Of a DNA stretch of 64,000 nt, positions 18,336 to 25,800 are shown in pieces; positions within the stretch are counted from its first letter, which is position 1, and every line of letters starts with the position of its first letter. The notes under the pieces were generated by a model, which did no database searches, was not told where the DNA came from, and saw nothing but the letters and a program-made list of their open reading frames with translations. Location: NCBI RefSeq assembly GCF_035634895.1, contig NZ_DASQCC010000194.1:19105-83104 (forward strand). The letters are read 5' to 3'. The stretch comes from Actinophytocola sp035634895 (GTDB taxonomy: Bacteria; Actinomycetota; Actinomycetes; Mycobacteriales; Pseudonocardiaceae). The translations under genes and the position numbers were made by a program.

Positions 18336-19198
18336 GTGTTCCCGCCGCCACGCAGTACCGAGTTGCCCGCGAACGTCTCCGCCGACGCCGCGAAGCCGGG
18401 CAGCTCGTCGAGCACCAGCCGGTCGCTCTGCCCGTAGAACGCCACGGGATTCTGCCACAACACCTTGTCCACATCGGACTCGCCGAAGCCGGCGTCGAGC
18501 ATCGCGAGGCCGGTCCGGTAGGTCTTCAGCGGGTCCGAGCGACCCCAGTCGGCGGCGGAGTTCACGATCATCCGGTCCGTGCCGTACCGCTGGAGGATCG
18601 CGACCATCCGCTGCTCGTCCATCTTCGTGTCCGGGTAGATGGAGAAACCCATCCAGCAGCCGGACTCCGCGACCACGCCGACGGTCGGCTCGTTGAGGTG
18701 GTCGACAATCACACGGCCCGGGTCGATGCCCGACTCCTTGACCACGTCGAGCGTCCGCCGGGTGCCGGCGAGCTTGTCGCGGTGCGGGGTGTGGACGAGT
18801 GCCGGTAACTCGTGGGAGATCGCGAGCTGCAACTGGCGTGCGAAGACCTCGTCCTCCTCCGGCGTCATCGAGTCGTAGCCGACCTCGCCGACCGCGACCA
18901 CACCGTCCTTCGCGAGGTAGCGCGGCAGCACGTCGAGCACCTCGCGGCAGCGGGGATCGTTGGCCTCCTTGGGGTTCAGCGCGATCGTGCAGTGGTGGCG
19001 GATGCCGAACTGCGCGGCGCGGAACCGTTCCCAGCCGATCAGCGAGTCGAAGTAGTCGGTGAACGAGGCGACGCTCGTGCGTGGCTGCCCGAGCCAGAAG
19101 GCCGGCTCGACCAGCGCGCGGACCCCGGCGGCGAACATGGCCTCGTAGTCGTCGGTGGTCCGCGAGGACATGTGGATGTGCGGGTCGAAGATCCTCAT
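18332..19198 (-). CDS. eboB: EboB, TatD-family metal-dependent hydrolase
   Basis: 288-residue amidohydrolase-fold protein. The metal motif FDPHIHMSS at residues 4-12 is followed by GIRHHCTIALNPKEAN, VAVGEVGYDSMT, PALVHTPHRDK and VIVDHLNEPT, which supply the further His/Glu/Asp ligands. TatD-like members of ebo loci are called EboB. The ATG at 19198 overlaps the stop of the EboA-fusion gene by four bases, and its stop overlaps the eboE start likewise, so three genes are translationally coupled. Earlier in-frame starts lie inside the neighbouring gene and are not used. Confidence 0.9.
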   Translation of the reverse strand: MRIFDPHIHMSSRTTDDYEAMFAAGVRALVEPAFWLGQPRTSVASFTDYFDSLIGWERFRAAQFGIRHHCTIALNPKEANDPRCREVLDVLPRYLAKDGVVAVGEVGYDSMTPEEDEVFARQLQLAISHELPALVHTPHRDKLAGTRRTLDVVKESGIDPGRVIVDHLNEPTVGVVAESGCWMGFSIYPDTKMDEQRMVAILQRYGTDRMIVNSAADWGRSDPLKTYRTGLAMLDAGFGESDVDKVLWQNPVAFYGQSDRLVLDELPGFAASAETFAGNSVLRGGGNT

Positions 19199-20679
19199 GC
19201 CCTGGCCTCCAGCAGTGTGACGGCGTCCGCCGGCACCGTGCGGCCGGCGGCCCTGCGTTCCTCGGCGTAGTCGCCGACCATCCGCAGCAGCTCCGCGTCG
19301 GCCCGTTCGTCCACATCGGACACCGCGGCGAGCGGAACGCCGACGAACAGGCACTTCAGCACGCCGTGCCGCCAGTTGTGGTCGTCGAGGTGACGGCCGG
19401 CGAACTCACCCATCGCGGCCGCGACGAGCCGGATGTCGTTGGTACGCAACGCGTCCTTGACCAGCTCGAGCCCGGCGGGCACTGAGGTGAGCACCGTGAG
19501 ACCACGCAGCACGCCGCGGCGCTCCGCGTCGTCGCCGTACCGGTAGAGCTTGGAGAGCTCCTCGGCCAGCGGCTCCGGCTCGAGCACCTCGGCGAGCACG
19601 GACAGCAGGCGCATGCGGGCGAGGTCGTCGACGGTGCCGTGGACGAGGCCCTGGGGATCGGTCTCCGGCCGCAGCGGCTCACGGCCGACCTTGCGGCCGA
19701 CGGCGGGGAACAACGACGCGATAGACGCCGGATCGCGGCGCACCTTCTGCTCGGCCTCGACCAGCCAGGGATGGTCCACGTCACTCACCCATTCCGAGTC
19801 GGATGCCGGTTCGGCACGCACGACCGGCTCGGTCGCCACGTGCTCACGAGCCACGCACGCGCCGCGCAACGCCGCGAACGCGCGCGAGGCCACCACCGGC
19901 GCCGCGTGGCTGTGCCGTGGCAGTTCAACCGCCGCGACGCCGGTGTAGCCGACCTCGCTCAACGCCGCGAGGGTGGCGGGCAGATCGAGCTCGCCCTCGC
20001 CGAACTCAAGATGCTCGTGCACCCCGGTGCGCATGTCGTCGAGCTGGACGTTCACGAGGAGGTCGGCGGCCCGCCGGATACACGTGGCGGCGTCGACCGG
20101 CTCGACGGCGACGCAGTGGCCGACGTCGAGCGTGATGCCGAAAAGCCTTGGTGCGCCGAGCTCCTCACGCAGGCGCAGCGCGTCGGACAGGTGCTGGACG
20201 AACATGCCCGGCTCGGGTTCGAGCCCCAGGGGGACGCCGCGGACCTCCGCCTCGTCGAGCACCAGTGCGATGCCGTCGAGCATCCGCCGCCACGCGACCG
20301 AGTCGTCCACATCGGACGGTTTGATGCCGGACCAGAACGACACGCAGTCCGCGCCGAGGCCCTCGGCGACGCGGAGGGCGCGGTTGAGGAAGTCGACGCG
20401 GCGGTCCGGTGAGTCGCAGACCAGCGTCGGGTAGTGCTTGCGGATCGGGTCGAGCAGGTACCTGGCGCCGGTCTCGACGACACTGCGCAGGCCGAGGCGG
20501 TCGAGCAGCCCCGCGACGTGGTCGACCCGTTTCGGCAGGTCGTCGGCGTACGGGTCGAGGTGGTCGTGGTCGAGCGTGAGCGCGACGGCCGTGTAGCCGA
20601 GGTCGGCGATGACGCGGAGGGCGTCGTCGAGGCGGTGGTTGGCGAAGCCGTTGGTGCCGTAGCCGAGGTGGAAGGTCAT
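19195..20679 (-). CDS. eboA: Fusion: TIM-barrel isomerase/epimerase + EboA domain
   Basis: 494 residues in one uninterrupted frame. Residues 1 to about 275 form a xylose-isomerase-like barrel (LGYGTNGFANHRL, LTLDHDHLDPY, SFWSGIKPSD, LGLEPEPGMF, GITLDVGHC, NVQLDDMRTGVHEHLEFG). From about 310 to the end is an EboA domain with PASIASLFPAVGRKVG, LSKLYRYGDDAERRGVLRGL, LVKDALRTNDIRLVAAAMG and WRHGVLKCLFVGVPLAAV. I know these as separate neighbouring genes in related loci, so the fusion suggests the two act on the same intermediate. Both flanking junctions are ATGA overlaps (eboC upstream, eboB downstream). Confidence 0.9.
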   Translation of the reverse strand: MTFHLGYGTNGFANHRLDDALRVIADLGYTAVALTLDHDHLDPYADDLPKRVDHVAGLLDRLGLRSVVETGARYLLDPIRKHYPTLVCDSPDRRVDFLNRALRVAEGLGADCVSFWSGIKPSDVDDSVAWRRMLDGIALVLDEAEVRGVPLGLEPEPGMFVQHLSDALRLREELGAPRLFGITLDVGHCVAVEPVDAATCIRRAADLLVNVQLDDMRTGVHEHLEFGEGELDLPATLAALSEVGYTGVAAVELPRHSHAAPVVASRAFAALRGACVAREHVATEPVVRAEPASDSEWVSDVDHPWLVEAEQKVRRDPASIASLFPAVGRKVGREPLRPETDPQGLVHGTVDDLARMRLLSVLAEVLEPEPLAEELSKLYRYGDDAERRGVLRGLTVLTSVPAGLELVKDALRTNDIRLVAAAMGEFAGRHLDDHNWRHGVLKCLFVGVPLAAVSDVDERADAELLRMVGDYAEERRAAGRTVPADAVTLLEARA

Positions 20680-21518
20680 GTGGGGCTCACCTTCCTGGCG
20701 AGCGCCTTCGCGACGGGCAGCGCGGCGGCGACCGCGAACGCCCCGAGCAGGGAGCCGCGGCGGGCGGCGAGGGCGGCCTGGAGCGGGACCATGCCGTGGA
20801 TGCCGGCCATGGTGGCCACGCGGACCCGCGTGGCGGACGGGTCCTGCGCGGCGTCGTACTGGGCCCGGCCGACCGTGTTCGCGTAGACGCCGGTGAAGGC
20901 GAGCGCGCCGAGGCGGTCCCGCCAGGTGCGTGCGCCGGTGGCGGCAGCGAGCGCGGTGATGCCGGTGCCGGCGAGCGCGGCGTTCGCGGTCTTCGTGGTC
21001 GCGCCGTGCACCTCGCCCCGGGACAGGGCGGTGACGCCGTACGTGTGGCCACCGACGGCGATGGCGGTGCGGACCGCCTGCCTGCCGGCGCCGCCCATGA
21101 GAACGTCGAGCGTGCGGCAGGCGGCCATGGCGGCCGGCCCGGCGGCGGTGTTCTTGAGGACGGTGTCGTAGGCCCATACGGCAGCCGCGAGCGGCAGCGC
21201 GATCCTGAGGGTGTCGCGGCCGCCGGCGGCGCGGGCCAGGCCCAGGCCCGCGGCGGTGAGCCCGCCGGCGACCGCGAGCGCTTGCTCGGGGCTGATCCGC
21301 CCCGAGGGGATGGGCCGTTCGGGGCGCTCGACGGCGTCGAGCGCGCGATCGGCCCAGTCGTTGAGCGCCATTCCGGCCCAGTAGAAGGAAACGGACGAAA
21401 GGGGAAGGAGGAGTCGCCTGCCGCGCAAGGGATTGCCCGCCGCCGCGGCCCCGGCGACAGTGTCGCCGAGGACCGTGAGCGCGGCGGGCGCGCGAACAAG
21501 CTGAAGATATGCCTTCAC
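20676..21518 (-). CDS. eboC: EboC, UbiA-superfamily prenyltransferase
   Basis: 280-residue polytopic membrane protein. The first Asp-rich motif NDWADRALD (N53, D54, D57, D61) followed by RPERPIPSG is diagnostic of UbiA prenyltransferases. The second motif is AYDTVLKNT near residue 117. These bind Mg-prenyl diphosphate and transfer the prenyl group to an acceptor. It belongs to the actinobacterial group known as SCO3242-family prenyltransferases (from memory). The GTG at 21518 overlaps the stop of the inositol-phosphate-synthase-like gene (GTGA). The acceptor is unknown. Confidence 0.88.
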   Translation of the reverse strand: MKAYLQLVRAPAALTVLGDTVAGAAAAGNPLRGRRLLLPLSSVSFYWAGMALNDWADRALDAVERPERPIPSGRISPEQALAVAGGLTAAGLGLARAAGGRDTLRIALPLAAAVWAYDTVLKNTAAGPAAMAACRTLDVLMGGAGRQAVRTAIAVGGHTYGVTALSRGEVHGATTKTANAALAGTGITALAAATGARTWRDRLGALAFTGVYANTVGRAQYDAAQDPSATRVRVATMAGIHGMVPLQAALAARRGSLLGAFAVAAALPVAKALARKVSPT

Positions 21519-22816
21519 GGCGAGACCTGATCGGGATCGGCTTCCTCGCGCGCGTTACCCAACCCCCACCCGATCCCGGGGGCGTCCCGCCTTGCCATTC
21601 TATCGGTGGTGGGGGGTGGCGGGGGGTTGTTACCGGTCGGTTGTGGATTACTCGTCGGTTGTGGATTGATCAGCGCCCGCGCCCAACTGGAGAGCATCTC
21701 CGTCTGTTGGGCGAAGCGGTGCTCGTCGGTGGCCACCGGGTCCTTGAAGAAGAACGCCAGGGACGCCAGTGGGCCGGACTGGCCGGCCGCGTGTGCGGCG
21801 GACACCAGGCGCGTCAGGTCCAGGATCAGCGGCGCCGCCAGGGACGAGTCCAGGCCCGTCCATGTGAACTGCAGGTTCATCCTGGCGCCGAGGAAGCCCT
21901 CGAACGAGACGTGGTCCCAGGCCGTCTTCTGCTCGCCGAGGTCGGGGACGTTGTCGATGTGCAGTGGCGCCGTCACGCCCTCGCCGAGCAGGGCGGCCAG
22001 GCCGCGGGCCTTGGACTCGAGCTTGCCGCGGGCCTGGTCCGGGTCGCCGAGGTTGGCGCCGTCGCCGCCGCCAAGGAGGTTCGTGCCGGCCCAGGAGCGG
22101 ACTCGCAGCGCGCGGGACGTGAACATCGGGGCCAGGACCGTGCGCAGCAGCGTCTCGCCCGTCTTGCCGTCCGAGCCCGCGTACGGCACGCCCTGGGCGA
22201 TCGCCAGCTCGTGCAGTGCCGGCAGGCGCACCCCCGGCGACGGGGTGAAGTCGACGAACGCGCAGCCCGCGCTGAACGCGGCGTAGGCCATCAGCGAGCT
22301 GGGCGGCAGGACGGCCCTGGCCGGATCGGACAGCGCTTCTTCGAGCAGGGCCAGGGACTCGTGTTCTGGCACGGACGGGACCGGCGGCTCGGTGGAGGAC
22401 ACGTTGACCACCACCACGCGGTCCAGGCCGTGCGCGGCACGGAACGCCATGAGGTCGCCCATCAGGCGTTCGACGGCGGAGGACTGGCACCCGGAGTGGC
22501 TGGCCGGGTGGTAGCCGTCGCGGATGTGGGCGTCGACCGCGCGCAGGCCGCCCGCCACCGCGGACAGGACTCGGTGCGGCACCAGGCCCGCCCCGGCCAG
22601 CTGCTCGGCCCGCTTTTCCAGTGGGGTATGGACGATGTCATGCCCGCCGACGACGATCTCGTCCCATGTGGACAGTGGCACGCCCGCGAACTCGGGCCGC
22701 TCCGTCACGCAGCCGATCGGCTCGACCAGCTTCGCCCGTAACGCCAGTAAGCCAACCACTGCCGTGGTGGCCACGGAGCCCCTTGCTCCGATCAGCCACA
22801 AACCCGTTCCCGACAT
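21515..22816 (-). CDS. Inositol-3-phosphate synthase-like sugar-phosphate cyclase of the ebo cluster
   Basis: 433 residues. The N-terminal NAD-binding motif is LIGARGSVATT. Later hallmarks of the myo-inositol-1-phosphate synthase fold are YAGSDGKTGETLLRTVLAP, SWAGTNLLGGGDG and KARGLAALLGEG. The reaction would be NAD-dependent cyclisation of a sugar phosphate; the product here is not proven. No dehydroquinate-synthase-like EboD is present, and this other type of sugar-phosphate cyclase sits in the cluster. The last ~50 residues (from LINPQPTSNPQPTG) are Pro/Asn-rich and not family-like; they include an 18-bp tandem duplication and run over the eboC start. ATG 22816 has GGAGGA just upstream. 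Confidence 0.85.
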   Translation of the reverse strand: MSGTGLWLIGARGSVATTAVVGLLALRAKLVEPIGCVTERPEFAGVPLSTWDEIVVGGHDIVHTPLEKRAEQLAGAGLVPHRVLSAVAGGLRAVDAHIRDGYHPASHSGCQSSAVERLMGDLMAFRAAHGLDRVVVVNVSSTEPPVPSVPEHESLALLEEALSDPARAVLPPSSLMAYAAFSAGCAFVDFTPSPGVRLPALHELAIAQGVPYAGSDGKTGETLLRTVLAPMFTSRALRVRSWAGTNLLGGGDGANLGDPDQARGKLESKARGLAALLGEGVTAPLHIDNVPDLGEQKTAWDHVSFEGFLGARMNLQFTWTGLDSSLAAPLILDLTRLVSAAHAAGQSGPLASLAFFFKDPVATDEHRFAQQTEMLSSWARALINPQPTSNPQPTGNNPPPPPTTDRMARRDAPGIGWGLGNAREEADPDQVSP

Positions 22817-22836
22817 CAGTCCTCCTCCAGGGTGAT

Positions 22837-22881
22837 CCCGGTGGGCCGGCAGCCGCTCCGCTGCGTCGCCGACCCACCGGG
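22837..22881 (-). terminator. Hairpin between the ThuA/GSDH gene and the ebo cluster
   Basis: CCCGGTGGG (22837-22845) pairs with CCCACCGGG (22873-22881), and an inner GCAGC/GCTGC stem forms in the loop. It occupies the 80-base gap between the stop of the giant secreted protein and the start of the MIPS-like gene, so it likely separates or attenuates the two transcripts. Confidence 0.55.
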
Positions 22882-22896
22882 TGCCGCAACCCCCAG

Positions 22897-25800
22897 TTAA
22901 CGGGCGCTCACCGAAAGGGGCAATACCGCAACCCCGTTGATCGAGTCGATGACCGCGCCCGCGTCACGCTCCAGGACCGTCCGCACATCCGCGTCGCCGA
23001 CGAGGGTCTCGTCGATGGCGAGGGTGACGAAAGTGCCGAGGAACCGCACCGCCTTCTCGTCGTCGCCGCTCGCCTCGGCCTTGCGGGCCTTGGTGAGCAG
23101 CTGGTTCAACTGTTTGTACGCCGACGCCGACAACCGGTTGGTCGCGCGGAACCGGGTCAGCAGCTGACCGAGGTCCCGCATCGACGTCGTGGTGGCGAAC
23201 GTGAGCGACTGGCTCGTCACGTTCCCCGCCGTGTCGGTCGCGCTCACCGCGAACCCGTGCGTGCCCAGGGGCAGCTGGTACAGCGCGAGCGCACGGCCCG
23301 AGGTGACCGACTCGCCGTCGAGCGCGCCGAAGACCGACGCGACACCGGAGGTGGCGTCCTCCGCGTGCCACGACAGGACCACGTCGGTCGCGTCACCGTA
23401 GATCTGGCCGTCCGCGACGCCGGCCACCATGAGCGTCGGCCTGGTGCCGTCGATCTTGATGGTCGCCGCCTTCAACGCCTCGGAGTTGCCGGCGTTGTCG
23501 ATCGCGTGGTACTGCAGCGTGTGCTCGCCGTCGCCGGTCACGCTCACCGGGCCGGTGTAGCGAGCCCACTGTCCACCGTCCACTTTGTACTCGATGAACT
23601 GAACGCCCAACCCCTCGTCGGTGGCGGTCAGCGACACCGGGACGGTGCCCGGGTGCCAGCCGCCCGACGCAGGCGGGTCGAACGTGGCGGTCGTGACCGG
23701 CGCGGTCTCGTCCGCCAGCTCCTTGATCTGGACGTCGCGGAACCACACGTCGTCACCGTCGCCGTGGTTCTGGAGGCCGACGAACCCCTGTGTGAGGTCG
23801 CGGGCCGGGTCGTTGCTGACGAACGAGTTGATCAGCGACCCGTTCAGGTAGACCTTGATGGTCTGCCCGAGCACCACGATCTCGTAGGAGTTCCACTGCC
23901 CCGGCGGCTTCAGCGCGGCGTCCCGTGCCGGGAGGTCGGCCGACTGGAACGAGTAGATCGAACCCGTCGTCTTCTCCGGCGCGTCGGTCGCGTCGATCTG
24001 GATCTCGTAACCATGGTCGACCGCGACCCACGGGTCGTCGCCGGTCGCCGGGTAGCCGACGAAGACACCGGAGTTGTCGTCACCGGCGAGCTTCCAGTCC
24101 AGCTTCAGGCTGTAGGCGTTGAACTCGTCCTTGTACGACAGCAGGCCGAGGCCGCCGAAGGTCCGGAGAGTGCAGTCGTCCTGCAGCTCGACGCTGCCCG
24201 GGCCGGAGTGCGTCCAGTTCGCCAGGCTCGCCGCGGTGCCGTCGAACAGGGCGGTGTAGCCCGCCTCCGGCGTGAACGGCCGGCACTGGGCCGGATCGCC
24301 GCCGCCCACCACGCCGGGACCCTCGACCTGGATGTCGTCCACGTCGAACAGTCCGCCACCGTTCCCGTTGAACACCAGGTAGAGCGGGCCGGTGCCGCCC
24401 GGGTCGGTGACCGGGGCGGGCGCGAGGTCCACGTAGTTGTCCGGGCTGCCGGTCGGCGGCACGTTCACGGTCTGCACCACCGGGCCGTCCACCGCGTTCT
24501 TGTGCACGGTGATCGTGCCGCCCGGACCGCCGGCGCTGACGCGATAACCGATCGCGTCGACCCCGGTCAGGTTCACCGGGTCGAACTTGATCCAGTCGCC
24601 CGGGTCGATGTAGCCGACGCGCTTGCCGCCGCTCGCACCGTCCGCGTTGACGATCTGGATGCCGTTCTGCTCGGTGAAGAACTCGGCCTGCTTCAGCTTG
24701 GGCTGCAGCACCGCCTCGTCCTGGCCGAGCAGCGGCGGGGCACCGGTGGCGCCGGTGTCGGTGTAGCTCGCGTGGATGACACCGAACACGTTGGCGCTCG
24801 CGCCGTGGCCCTCGTCGGCCGGCGTCGGGATCGTGCCCTCGCACCCCGTCGCCCGCGACAGCGGGTGGCCGTGGTTGTCGTGGCCGAGGATGTACTCCAC
24901 GGTCACCTTCGAGCAGTCGATCGTGCCGTCCTCGGGGTCGGACACGGTCACCTTGAACGGCACCGCGTCACCGAAGCCGAAGAACCCACCGTCGACCGGG
25001 GTGTCCAGCCGCACCGTCGGGGCGGTGTTGCCGGCCGTGACGACGACGCTCGCCGCGCCGGTCAGCCCGGTCGGGTCGGTCACCGAGAGCTTCGCCGAGA
25101 ACTGGCCCGGCTCGGCGTAGGTGTGCGAGACCGGGCCCTCCTCGGTGGAGTCCGTGGTGCCGTCGCCGTCGAAGTCCCACGCGTAGGACAGGTCACCGCC
25201 GTCCTCGTCCGCGGTGCCGGCCGGGTCGAAGTTCACCGTCAGCGGCGCTGGGCCGGACGTCCTGTCCGCCTTCAGCGACACCTGCGGCGTCCGGTTGCCC
25301 TTGGTGTAGTCGATCCGGTACAGGGCGGAGTCCGCGGCGCCACCGAAGTAGCCGCTGCCGTAGTCGAGCACGTACAGCGAGCCGTCCGGGCCGAACTCGA
25401 TGTTCATCGGCCTGGTCAGCGTCATCGAGTCGAAGAACGGCTCGATCGCGCCGCGCTCACCGTTCGGGCCGACCTCGATCGTGTGGATCCAGCCGCGGTC
25501 CCACTCGTAGGCGAAGGTCTTCCCGTCGTAGAACTCGGGGAACTTCGTCGTCGACTGGAGGTTCGGGTCGAAGTGGTACACCGGGCCACCCATCGGCGAC
25601 TCGCCGCCGGTGCCGAACTCCGGTACCGAACCGCCGTCGTACGGGATCCACGCGGCGATCGCCGGCGGCAGGTCGACGAGGCCGGTGTTGTTGGGGCTCT
25701 CGTTCTTCGGCGCCGCACAGGAGAACGCCTGGCCCGACTGGCCGGTGGCGAAGTCGTAGTCGATGAACGGCTGGTTGGCGCCGACGCAGTACGGCCAACC

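Noticed and set aside
19195..21177. Upstream extension of the EboA-fusion frame to 660 codons
   Set aside because: The extra codons lie inside eboC in another frame and have no family similarity; ATG 20679 overlaps the eboC stop as in the other junctions.
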